From positions 1 through 54,799 of the forward strand of contig JABLXH010000023.1 in NCBI GenBank assembly GCA_013178155.1: a stretch of DNA of 54,799 nt, in the 5' to 3' direction. The notes beneath the pieces were generated by a model. That model made no database searches. It worked only from the letters and a program-made list of their open reading frames with translations, and was not told the origin of the DNA. This document shows, piece after piece, positions 33,863 through 42,451 of this stretch (positions are counted from its first letter, which is position 1; every line of letters starts with the position of its first letter). The stretch comes from Armatimonadota bacterium (GTDB lineage: Bacteria; Armatimonadota; Zipacnadia; Zipacnadales; UBA11051). Position numbers and translations under genes: made by a program.

Positions 33863-35194
33863 TCAGGGGGTTGGGGTAGCGTCACACACGATGGTGAGCG
33901 TGCTGAGCGGGGGCAGAACCGGCCGCAGAACCCACTCGCCGAGGCCCCGCTCGCGCACATCCGCCTCGCCCGGCCTCACCTCCGCGCCTGGGTCTCCGGT
34001 GAAGGCAAGGGCTTCCGTTACCCTCAATTGGGCAACGCCGCTCAGGCGCACCACGGGCGAGAGCCGGCGTGCAGACGGGTTGGCCAAGGCGACGACCAGG
34101 CGGCGGCCACGCACGAACGCAGCGCAGGAGAAATCGGCCGGTTGCCCCTGTGGCGGCAGTACCCTGGCGCCCACCGGGATGACTGGATACAGCGTCTTGA
34201 GGCAGTAGAAGGACAGTGCCGGCACACCATTCCGGATCAGGGAGTTGCCTCCAAGGGGCCCGCAGGCGGAGAAGTACCACGTCCCCGCCGCGCCGGCGTT
34301 CAGGTGCTCCAATGTGTCGGCATATTGGCGCACAGCCCAGGCCACGGTGCCGAAGGGCTCATCGGAAAGACTCTCGTACTCGGTCACGAACACTGGCCGC
34401 CGCCGTCCGGGATCCTTCCGGGCGATGGCTCCCGTGAGCTTGGCCCAGGCGGCCCGCAGTTGCGCCGTGCCGCGCTCGCCGAAGAGATAGCCATGCGTGG
34501 CCCAAGCCGACAGCGTCGCGACCGCGGCAGGGTCCAGAGCTTCGACCCACGGATTGCCCGCTTCCATGTCCAGGTGCGCGCAGCCTGGCGCCATGATCCT
34601 CACGTCAGCCAGGCCTCGCCTGTTTAGCGCCTGTCGCGTACGTTTCAGCAGATCACAGTACTCCTCAGGCGCGATCCACATGGGGTACTGCCGCGTGCCA
34701 GGGCATTCGGACTCCTCGCCGAAAAGGATGGCATAAGGCTTCATGCCCCGGTCGGCGTAGGCTCTGACCAGGGAGGCCCACATGGCGGCGTACTCGTCCG
34801 CGTGCCCCGCGATGGACTCGCCGACCGCACTGATCCACTGTGGCGGGTAGTTCCAGCCGGTGAGCGTCATCTTCACGCCGCAGCGGCGTGCCAGGTCCCA
34901 GCGCTGTTTGATGCGCTCCCAGTCTTCATACCCGCGCCAGTAGGCGTCATAGCCTGCTTCATCGTGACAATCCTCATAGAACCCCCGCGGTGTCCGCCCG
35001 AACCGGATGTTGAGCTCACGGAACACACGCTCCAGGTCGCCCAGGTCGTCACTGGCCCAGAAAGTGACCCCAAAGCCGTGAACCGCGTGCGCGGTCCGGC
35101 GCAGGTCAAAGGCCACGACCTCCGCCGCCCAACCTGGCCCCTTCTGACTCACCAGTAGTACCAGGGCGGCCGCGAGGAACCTGACCGGCGTCAT
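33863..35194 (-). CDS. exported clan GH-A glycosidase-like protein (GH30/GH39-like)
   Basis: 443 residues with a signal peptide (MTPVRFLAAALVLLVSQKG...WAA). The barrel begins with AVHGFGVTFWASDDLGDL, reminiscent of GH30 enzymes. Glu160 or Glu161 in ILFGEES could be the acid/base and Glu272 in PVFVTEYESL the nucleophile; the spacing suits clan GH-A. A C-terminal beta domain (about residues 345-440, with LVVALANPSARR) fits the GH30/GH39 architecture. ATG 35194 lies 11 bases after the upstream gene stop and its GAGG overlaps that stop, so it is coupled to the LamG protein. Substrate unknown; exact family not certain. Confidence 0.7.
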   Translation of the reverse strand: MTPVRFLAAALVLLVSQKGPGWAAEVVAFDLRRTAHAVHGFGVTFWASDDLGDLERVFRELNIRFGRTPRGFYEDCHDEAGYDAYWRGYEDWERIKQRWDLARRCGVKMTLTGWNYPPQWISAVGESIAGHADEYAAMWASLVRAYADRGMKPYAILFGEESECPGTRQYPMWIAPEEYCDLLKRTRQALNRRGLADVRIMAPGCAHLDMEAGNPWVEALDPAAVATLSAWATHGYLFGERGTAQLRAAWAKLTGAIARKDPGRRRPVFVTEYESLSDEPFGTVAWAVRQYADTLEHLNAGAAGTWYFSACGPLGGNSLIRNGVPALSFYCLKTLYPVIPVGARVLPPQGQPADFSCAAFVRGRRLVVALANPSARRLSPVVRLSGVAQLRVTEALAFTGDPGAEVRPGEADVRERGLGEWVLRPVLPPLSTLTIVCDATPTP

Positions 35195-35205
35195 GTCGTC
35201 AGCCT

Positions 35206-37866
35206 CTACCGCTCGATCACTGCGATCTGGGCCCAGTCGTCGAGGGACAGATGCACCTGATAGCGCTCGCCGATGCGGTCTACCTGCGGGTCCAGGTAGA
35301 CCAGTCGGCCGTCCAGGTCGAAGACGCGGACCTGCGGTGGGTTGGGGTCATTCCACCAGTAAGTGCCTGAGACGCAGGTGATGATACGCTCCTTTCCCTC
35401 AATCCACCCCTCGTGCAGGCCCACGATGGTGATGGGGAACATGTGGTTAATGGGCCCGTATTCGCCGCTGCCAGGCCCCTCACGCGGAATGTCCTCGATG
35501 GCATAGTGGTAGTACAGCATGCCGTGGCGCAGGTAGGTCACCACCGCTTTCATGATGCGCCGGGCGGTGTCCTTGAGTTGGGGCTGGCCGATGATGCCCA
35601 GACCGATGGGCGAAGCCAGGCTGCTGCGCAGCATGCTGGGGAGGGCCGCGGGCTTCTGGCCGTCATCCCAGGTCATGGGGTTGAAGGCCCCCTGGGTCTC
35701 CGAGAAACGGTTGACCGGCAAGGCCTGCTCTTCCATGGCGGTTGCGTAGGTGTTGGCGACCACGACCTTGCCGCGCGAGACGGCCGCCTGCACCAGGTTG
35801 ACCCGGGCGTGGACGCCCGCCAGACTGCAGTCTGTGTAGAACCGGATGATCTTGCCGTTGCGCGGATCCACCTCCGCGCTGATCCCGTCCCACTGACCGT
35901 AGGTAGGGATGCCACCGCTCCAGCCTTGGCTGAACTCATCAATGTAGTAGCCGTCGAGGCCGACCTCGTCGAGGAGGAAGCGCACCTGGCCCATCAGGAA
36001 CTCATACTGGTAGTTGCCCTTGCCCGTGGCCGGGTCAAAGGCCGGGTAGACCGCCAGGGCCGTCTGCGGCTTGCCTCCGCGCATGTACAACTCCAGCGTC
36101 ATGGTTCCGTCGGGGCCGCGCTTAGCACTGTCCAGCCACGGCAGACCGGCCTCCTCGATGATCCTGGTCTGCTCAACGCTCAGCCCCCCGCTGGCCCCCG
36201 TACCGGCTACCGGGAGCTTGTCGCCGCCGGGGATGCGTTCGGGGTAGATGGTCACCCAGTCGGTCTCAATGCAGCCCAGGACCTTGATGTCCGGCTGCAC
36301 GGACTTGAGGATGTCACGAGCCCGGACCGCCTTCTCCTTGTATTCCTGTCGGGTCCACACCCGCGACTGGGGGCCCGGGTCGTAGTCCAGCCACTCGCCC
36401 AGGGCCATTAACTTGCACTGTTTGAAATCCAGCCACGCCTTCAGGGCCGCCGGATCGTCGAGTTTGGGGTCGGTCATGCTGATCCAGTTGAAAGGTCCCT
36501 CGACCGTGAAGTTGCTGTTCCAGCGCTGCCGCAGACGGTTCATGAACCCGAAGTAGTCATCCTCCGGGGGCAACGGCAGCATGGCCCACTTCAGGACAAT
36601 GGTCTTGCCCCGGTCCAGAGCCATGTTTCCCCAGCGGAACAGCGCTTGGTTCGCCCGCAGGCCCACCACCGAGTCGAAGTGCAGGCGCGACAGGTTGTCC
36701 TCCATCACCACGCCAATCCCACCCTGGCCTGTCCGCAGGAAGATCGTCGGGTTCTCAGCCCCGCCCGGCGACGTGCTTGCCGTAAGCTTCTGGTCGGAGG
36801 TCAGGTAGTGTCGCGCCAGCAGCCCCACCGGCTGGGTGGTCAGGCTGGTCAGGCGATCTTCGACGGTGACGACCTCGTCCACGATGCGGACACGGCGCTG
36901 CAACGTATAGCTTGCCCCCCGCGCGGACACTTCCAGAACCTGCGCATCCTCGGAGGTCAGGCGCGGGCTCCAGTCTGGTTCGCCGGCGCCGGTGCCGAGG
37001 CTATTCCAACCCAACTGGTCTCCGGGATAGCCAAAGGCGCTGTCCACGCTGAACCTCGCTCCGCCGCTCTCGACCTGCAGCCGGCCGTCCTTCGCCATGC
37101 TGACGCTGACCTGCCTGGCACTCAGGCGGGCGGCGGCCTGGACCGGCGTGAACGGCTCCCTGACCTCAAGGTCGGGCGCTGCGGTTGTGGCGTGGGCAGC
37201 GATCTCCTCGGCCGAGAGCGCCCGGTTGTAGACCCTGACCTCGTCAATCAGGCCGGAGAAGTGGGCCGTGCGACGGTAGTTCGGGTCGTCGGCCCCCTCG
37301 GAGCCGGAGACGCAGCCGATCAGGAACTTCCCCCCGGACGGGATCTCCTTGAACCGTGACACCACGCTGCGGAACAGCCGCCCGTCCAGGTACAGGTTGA
37401 TGTTCTCACCGTCGAAAGTGCCGGTCACCAGGTGCCACGAGCCATCGGGGACGGGGGCGTTGGAGTTGTTGCCGCCCTGGCCGATGTACCAGTACACCTG
37501 GCCGTCATGGTAGTAGGTCAAGAGGAAACTGGAGAACTGCTTGCCCAGGATGCCCGGCTCGCCCTTGGGGCGTCCGCTGGGCATGATCCACGCCTCGACG
37601 GTGATGGTCTGGCGCAAGTCCAGCGCCGGGGGAGCGCCGCAATCCACGTAGGAGGTCTGACCGTCGAACTCCAGGCAGTAGCCGCTGGCGTTGCGGAGGA
37701 ACTTCGCTCCATGCACGGTGCCGTCCAGGCCGTTGCCGCTATGATCGCGGACCACAGTCCCCTGCCCTTCGTCGAACTTATAGTAGGCCACGAGCCCCTC
37801 TTCCTGGGCAAGAGCCGCGGATACTAGTCCCAGCAGAACCACGAGGCTGACGGTAGACTGTAACAT
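35206..37866 (-). CDS. exported LamG-domain protein with glycosidase-like barrel
   Basis: 886 residues from ATG 37866 (GAGGAG upstream; a longer reading is possible but unsupported). Signal peptide MLQSTVSLVVLLGLVSAALAQ. Residues about 25-215 are a LamG/concanavalin-type jelly roll: LVAYYKFDEGQGTVVRDHSG, SYVDCG, VEAWIMPSG, LIDEVRVYNRALSAEE. The middle holds a beta-rich segment and then a TIM-barrel-like region with DFKQCKLMALGEWLDYD and GLDGYYIDEFSQGW (Asp-Glu typical of a catalytic strand end). The C-terminus is a small beta domain. No GH family assigned. It is the first gene of a two-gene minus-strand operon with the GH30/GH39-like gene. Confidence 0.65.
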   Translation of the reverse strand: MLQSTVSLVVLLGLVSAALAQEEGLVAYYKFDEGQGTVVRDHSGNGLDGTVHGAKFLRNASGYCLEFDGQTSYVDCGAPPALDLRQTITVEAWIMPSGRPKGEPGILGKQFSSFLLTYYHDGQVYWYIGQGGNNSNAPVPDGSWHLVTGTFDGENINLYLDGRLFRSVVSRFKEIPSGGKFLIGCVSGSEGADDPNYRRTAHFSGLIDEVRVYNRALSAEEIAAHATTAAPDLEVREPFTPVQAAARLSARQVSVSMAKDGRLQVESGGARFSVDSAFGYPGDQLGWNSLGTGAGEPDWSPRLTSEDAQVLEVSARGASYTLQRRVRIVDEVVTVEDRLTSLTTQPVGLLARHYLTSDQKLTASTSPGGAENPTIFLRTGQGGIGVVMEDNLSRLHFDSVVGLRANQALFRWGNMALDRGKTIVLKWAMLPLPPEDDYFGFMNRLRQRWNSNFTVEGPFNWISMTDPKLDDPAALKAWLDFKQCKLMALGEWLDYDPGPQSRVWTRQEYKEKAVRARDILKSVQPDIKVLGCIETDWVTIYPERIPGGDKLPVAGTGASGGLSVEQTRIIEEAGLPWLDSAKRGPDGTMTLELYMRGGKPQTALAVYPAFDPATGKGNYQYEFLMGQVRFLLDEVGLDGYYIDEFSQGWSGGIPTYGQWDGISAEVDPRNGKIIRFYTDCSLAGVHARVNLVQAAVSRGKVVVANTYATAMEEQALPVNRFSETQGAFNPMTWDDGQKPAALPSMLRSSLASPIGLGIIGQPQLKDTARRIMKAVVTYLRHGMLYYHYAIEDIPREGPGSGEYGPINHMFPITIVGLHEGWIEGKERIITCVSGTYWWNDPNPPQVRVFDLDGRLVYLDPQVDRIGERYQVHLSLDDWAQIAVIER

Positions 37867-37976
37867 CAGCGTCTCCTCTGATCGGTGAGTAAACACGGTC
37901 TGCGATTCCCCGAGTCCCGGCGCACGACCTGCCCGCGCGGGCTGGGAGCGTGCAGGAGTGGGGGACGTCCCCGGGG

Positions 37977-38001
37977 AACTGTCAAATTGTAATCAACAGT
38001 T
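37977..38001. promoter_or_regulatory. inverted repeat in a divergent promoter region
   Basis: AACTGT, 13 bases, ACAGTT: perfect 6-bp arms in the only AT-rich patch of the 163-base region between the LamG gene and the isomerase-like gene. An operator is possible; no promoter hexamers are convincing. Confidence 0.3.
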
Positions 38002-38029
38002 CGTAGCGTCGCACCACGCGGAGGAACCG

Positions 38030-38893
38030 ATGTCCATACGCATCAGCGCCACCACAGTCATGTTGCCAGATTACGATATGGAAGAGACGGCTCAGTTGCT
38101 GTCACGGCTGGGCTTTGATGGCGCCGAGTGGCGCTGCCGGCACATCCCTGAGAGCGCCCGAGATCAGCCTTACTCGCCCTGGGGGAACGTGAAAAACGAC
38201 CTCTCTCCTGACAATCTCATGCAGCGCGGCGAAGAGGTCGTGGCGCTGAGCCGGGAGTACGGCCTCGAGATCGCGTGTCTGGCGACAGCTATGCGAGCGG
38301 ATGAGCTCGATGAGGTGAGAAAGGTCGCCGAGGGCTGCAGCCACTGGGGTATTCGACGCTTCCGTATCGGGGCGCCGCGCGGCTACAACCCCCAGGAGAA
38401 CTACCGCGATCTCCTTGATGACACTATTCGCGCTCTGGAGCCGGCACTGGCCATCGCTCGCGAGTGCGGTGTGCGCGCCCTGCTGGAAATCCACCGCAAC
38501 ACCGTGGCCTGCAGCGCTAGCCAGGCCTATCTCATCGTGCGCAACTTCGACCCTCAGGACATTGGCGTCATCTTCGACATCGCCAACATGAGCCTCGGGC
38601 AGGGCCATGAGCCGACGAAGATGGGGCTTGACCTGCTTGGGCCCTATGTGCAACACGTGCATGCTGGGGGCGGAGCGCCGGTGGCCGGCGAGCGCGGCCC
38701 CGACGGACAGCAGCTATGGAACTGGGAAACGGTAGACCTGGCAGACAGCGTCATTGACGTGCCGCAGTTCGTCCGGGAACTGGCCGCGATGAACTACCAG
38801 GGCTTTATCTCGGTGGAGGACTTCCGACCGTTGCCCACCGAAGAGAAGCTGTTGACCCAGCTTCAGTTCCTGCGGTCGGTTGATCCCAGCTAG
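38030..38893 (+). CDS. sugar phosphate isomerase/epimerase family protein
   Basis: 287 residues from ATG 38030 with GGAGGA just upstream. Xylose-isomerase-like TIM barrel (AP_endonuc_2 superfamily): LSRLGFDGAEWRCR, then LEIACLATAMR, RALLEIHRNTVACSA (metal-type Glu and His), VIFDIANMSLG (Asp), YVQHVHAGG (His) and FISVEDFRPL (Glu). Metal-dependent isomerisation or epimerisation of a sugar is the family theme, but substrates vary widely. No signal peptide, so cytoplasmic. Next to exported hydrolases, so it may process an imported sugar. Confidence 0.85.
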   Translation: MSIRISATTVMLPDYDMEETAQLLSRLGFDGAEWRCRHIPESARDQPYSPWGNVKNDLSPDNLMQRGEEVVALSREYGLEIACLATAMRADELDEVRKVAEGCSHWGIRRFRIGAPRGYNPQENYRDLLDDTIRALEPALAIARECGVRALLEIHRNTVACSASQAYLIVRNFDPQDIGVIFDIANMSLGQGHEPTKMGLDLLGPYVQHVHAGGGAPVAGERGPDGQQLWNWETVDLADSVIDVPQFVRELAAMNYQGFISVEDFRPLPTEEKLLTQLQFLRSVDPS

Positions 38894-38940
38894 ACGGTGC
38901 CGGGCCCCGCACGCGGGCCCTGCCACGAAGGGACTACGTG

Positions 38941-40482
38941 ATGGCCGAGGCCGCATTCATGGACGGCATGCCGCCAAACCTCAGCGGACTGCTATCTCGT
39001 GCCGCCCAGAGGCACGGTTCGCGCCCTGCCCTGACCGGTGGCGACCGAACGCTGAGCTATGCAGAGACGGACCAGTTGGTGACCGCTCTTGCCGCCTCCC
39101 TGGCCCATCTGGGCGTAGGCCAGGGTGACCGCGTGGCCATCCACCTGCCAAACTGTCCCCAGTTCGTCCTCTCATACTTCGCTGTGGCACGTGCTGGTGC
39201 CATGGCAGTGCCTATCAACACACTGCTGGCCGAAGATGAGATTGCGTTCATACTGGAAGATGCCGGCGCCTGCGTTCTCATCACGGCGGAGCCGCTGGCG
39301 AGCGCTTCACTCCCCGCGTTTGAGCAGTCGCAGAACACAAAGTACCTGGTGGTAAGCGGGCAGAGTGGGATTCCCGGGGCCGTGAGCTTCGACCAGCTCC
39401 TGACCCCACCGCCAGCGCCGCCGGACTTTCCGGAGGTCGCCTCGGACGGCGTGGCGGTGATCAAGTACACCTCCGGGACCACAGGGCGGCCAAAGGGGGC
39501 CATGCTGACCCACCGCAACCTCATCTTCGACGCCAGGTCCTGCGAGCAGGCGATCCTCGTCGGGCCCGATGATGTCTTCATCACGGTCCTGCCCCTGTTT
39601 CACTGTTTCGGCGCCACCGTATGTATGGTTCTGCCGGTGCTCGTGGGGGCGCACAGCATCCTGTTGCCTCGGTTCACGGGCGCGAGCTGTCTCGGTGCCA
39701 TACAGGCCCACCAGGCGACTGTCTTCGCCGGCGTCCCCGCCATGTTTGGGCTCATGCTCCGCGCCAGCGCTGAGGCGGATTTCGACATTCGCTCGCTCCG
39801 CATCTGCGTCAGCGGGGGCGCTCCCATCACCAGGGAGGTATTCCTGGGCTTTGAACACCGCTTTGGGGTTGCCATGTTGGAGGGCTATGGACCCACGGAG
39901 GCTTCGCCTGTGGTCAGCGTGAATCCCCTGCAAGGCCCGCGAAAGCTCGGCAGTGTTGGCCCGCCGCTCCCCGGCGTAGAGGTCTCCATTCGTGGCGAGG
40001 ACCGGAGAGAACTGCCGGTAGGAGAGATAGGGGAGATCTGCGTCCGCGGGCCGAATGTCATGGCCGGCTACTGGCGGAACCCGGAGGCCACGGCTGAGGC
40101 CATCGTGGACGGCTGGCTATATACCGGTGACATGGGGCGCATGGACGAAGACGGGTATCTCTATATATCAGGGAGGAAAAAGGAGCTCATTATCGTCGGC
40201 GGGATGAACGTCTACCCGCGTGAGATCGAGGAAGTCATCGAGCAGATCCCGGCCGTGGCCGAAGTTGCCGTCATCGGCGTCCCGGACACCCTCCGGGGCG
40301 AGACGCCTGTGGCCTTTGTGGTCGCCAAGCCCGAACAGACCGTGACGGAGACCGATGTAGTGAACTACTGTCGTGAGCGTCTGGCCGCTTACAAGGTACC
40401 CAGTCGGGTCGTCTTCCGGGACCAGTTTGCACGCAACGCCACGGGCAAGATCATCAAGCAGGTCCTTGCCGAGCTGGTGTAA
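38941..40482 (+). CDS. acyl-CoA synthetase (AMP-forming)
   Basis: 513 residues, ANL superfamily. Motifs in order: phosphate loop YTSGTTGRPKGAMLTHRN, adenine motif EGYGPTEASPVVS, ATP-ribose Asp in YTGDMGRMDEDGYLYISGRKKELIIVGG, and the C-terminal catalytic Lys in ATGKIIK. It activates a fatty or other carboxylic acid to the acyl-AMP and then the CoA thioester; the chain length cannot be told. ATG 38941 and the adjacent GTG 38938 are alternative starts, with AAGGG upstream. Begins 47 bases after the isomerase-like gene, across a GC-rich hairpin without a T run. Confidence 0.92.
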   Translation: MAEAAFMDGMPPNLSGLLSRAAQRHGSRPALTGGDRTLSYAETDQLVTALAASLAHLGVGQGDRVAIHLPNCPQFVLSYFAVARAGAMAVPINTLLAEDEIAFILEDAGACVLITAEPLASASLPAFEQSQNTKYLVVSGQSGIPGAVSFDQLLTPPPAPPDFPEVASDGVAVIKYTSGTTGRPKGAMLTHRNLIFDARSCEQAILVGPDDVFITVLPLFHCFGATVCMVLPVLVGAHSILLPRFTGASCLGAIQAHQATVFAGVPAMFGLMLRASAEADFDIRSLRICVSGGAPITREVFLGFEHRFGVAMLEGYGPTEASPVVSVNPLQGPRKLGSVGPPLPGVEVSIRGEDRRELPVGEIGEICVRGPNVMAGYWRNPEATAEAIVDGWLYTGDMGRMDEDGYLYISGRKKELIIVGGMNVYPREIEEVIEQIPAVAEVAVIGVPDTLRGETPVAFVVAKPEQTVTETDVVNYCRERLAAYKVPSRVVFRDQFARNATGKIIKQVLAELV

Positions 40483-40581
40483 CAGCCTCGTGCCCAGGGG
40501 GTTCCGCTCGACACCGGGGAACCGAGTGAGCCAGCCCCCGGGCGTGGGGTTGTCTGAGGGCCTGGCTTCGGCCTCCTTCAC

Positions 40582-41295
40582 CAGGTTTACGCCCACGTTG
40601 CTGTGCTTGTCGGTGCCCACGTCATCCGGGTACGCCTACAGGCTGAAAACCAGGGCGGCCGGTTGAACACCAGGGGGAACACTGAAGACCAGGGCGGATT
40701 CTGTGGCTGCGCATGGCAGGAGGGCCGGAGCTACGTAGCTTTGGGTCTTGTTGATCTCCTGCCGGGCGTCGTAGCTCAGCGGGGGAAACGAGTGGCCCTG
40801 AGCGTCCGCCAACGACGTGTTGCCTGGCTGCCGCTCGGTCAACATGGGCGTTTGGCTCTCGGCGCGTCCATTCTCCAGTCGGCACTGCAAGACCCATAGC
40901 CTGTCACCGGGATTGGCGGGTTGGAGCCGGCGCCGCTCTGGGGCATAGCGCTCCTCGTGGGCGCCATCCACCTCCTCAACAGGAAGCACCTGGAAGCACC
41001 ATTCTCCGTCGAGCGGCTTATCTCCGACCTTGCCCTCTGCCACTTGCGTAAGCTGGTACGTGCCTGCCGCCAGCGTCAGTTCGTAGCCATCGCTGCGCTT
41101 GACGATGGTAGCACCCTGGGCCTTGGCGGGGTCGGCCACCGGGACGTACGAGCGACCGTCGATGATGAGCAGGCTGCTGGACGCCAGCTTTCCGTTGATG
41201 TAAAGTTTGGCGCTTGCGGCCCAGGCGGTTGTTGCCATCACCGCTACCACGACCACTGTTACCAGCGACACCTACCACCATGTCGTCGGTCTCAT
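40582..41295 (-). pseudogene. copper-amine-oxidase-like N-domain exported protein, two in-frame TAG stops
   Basis: Reading starts naturally at ATG 41295, which has a perfect GGAGGTGA upstream, and gives MRPTTWW, then TAG (41274-41272), then VSLVTVVVVAVMATTAWA, completing a signal peptide. The body has a Cu_amine_oxidN1-like domain (KLYINGKLASSSLLIIDGRSYVPV) and a C-terminal beta domain (NTSLADAQGHSFPPL, ALVFSV). A second TAG (40638-40636) follows ALVFSL, yet the frame continues plausibly with AYPDDVGTDKHSNVGVNL to about 40582. A GTG directly after the first stop could restart translation, so a shortened product is possible. Adjacent to another decayed gene. Confidence 0.65.
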
Positions 41296-41361
41296 GTTGT
41301 TCACCTCCGGGATGACCTGCGGGCCAGATCACTCTTGATGGATACGGGACGTGGGCCTGCA

Positions 41362-42374
41362 TCAACCCTCATCCTCATTGCTATGGAAGTTGAGCACGCC
41401 GTCCAGGCTCTGTCCGGGCTGGCGTACAGACTTTAACTGTGCGCCAGGGAAGAAGATGTCGGCCTTTGCGTAGGCTGTCGGGGTTGCCGCCGAGCCACTT
41501 GGCGAACCGGCCGATCGCCTCAGCCATCAGAGCCGCCACGACCTTGGTCGCCACCCCCGCCTCGGGGCCCCACGCAGCCGAGGCTGCATAGCTGCCTATC
41601 TCGCCGATCACCGCTATGAAGTCCTGCGTCGCCTTGATGTCCCCGGCGTCCCATTCGCGGAGTTCGGTGTGGACGGCCAGGGCCCACTCGGGGCAGTGCG
41701 TTATATCGGGTCACAGACTGCCGCAACAAGTCATCGATGATCGCCGGACGGCGTTTGAGCGCCCGGCTGAAGGCCTTGTCGGCTCGGTTTCGACCGCCGG
41801 CTCATGCCAGATGACGTTCGGCCAGGCCTGCTACCAGAGGCAGGATAGGGTCCTTTACCCTGGCCGTGCCGCGGCTGATTCCGGCCGTGTTCATGGGTTG
41901 AGCCGGGTTCAGCGCGCGCTTGCTGATCTGCTCGCCACGACCGTAGAGCACCGCCATCTGCCCGCGAAGTTCAGCTCGTGTCCCCGGCGGCAGGGCCAGG
42001 GACAGCGTGCACTGCTGGCCAGCCTCGGCCGTGAAAGGCAGGAACAGGGGCGGTGCGCCGGTAGCAGTCTGCAGACGCTACCGCCCCGTCACCACTGACA
42101 GGGTTAGCTGCACCGCCGGCAGGGAGTTCCAGTTGGCCGCGGCGGTGTGGGTCCCCGCCATCGCGGCTCTGAACTGCCAAGTGAAGGTGGGTTGGGCTGC
42201 CCTGATCGAGAAGTCAGTGAGAGCAAGATGCGAGACAGGAGGGAGTACGGCCTCGGCTGACGGGGCCCGCGTCGTCGTCTCGTTCCGGGCGACTTGCCCC
42301 AACGCGACCACTTGCGTCAGTCCCAGAAGAATCAGCAGTCGTGGCAGTTGCTTGCCCATCGCAGGCCTGCTCAT
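41362..42374 (-). pseudogene. decayed gene for an exported protein of unknown family
   Basis: Coherent protein sequence is spread over several frames. It begins MGKQLPRLLILLGLTQVVALG (signal peptide, ATG 42359 or 42374), hits TAG at 42080-42078, continues in the same frame (TGAPPLFLPFTAEAGQQC, LRGQMAVLYGRGEQIS, DPILPLVAGLAERHLA) to TGA at 41804-41802, then shifts frame to CPEWALAVHTELREWDAG and AAWGPEAGVATKVVAALM, and shifts again near 41475 to AYAKADIFFPGAQLKSV, ending FHSNEDEG and TGA at 41362. At least two stops and two frameshifts. I do not recognise the family. It is followed 66 bases later by the other pseudogene, so they were probably one operon of surface proteins. Confidence 0.65.
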
Positions 42375-42451
42375 CGCGATCCATTCTGAAGACCAGGAGA
42401 ATCATATGTCTATGCTCGATACCTATTTAGCAGAGATTCAACCACAGTTGT

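Noticed and set aside
38894-38938. GC-rich hairpin before the acyl-CoA synthetase gene
   Set aside because: Short arms and no T run; probably chance pairing in GC-rich sequence.
40582-42374. TAG recoding or selenocysteine/pyrrolysine use to explain in-frame stops
   Set aside because: TAG ends dapB, asd, the CUT2 permease and other intact genes, the damaged genes also contain TGA and frameshifts, and no SECIS or PYLIS-like structure is evident.
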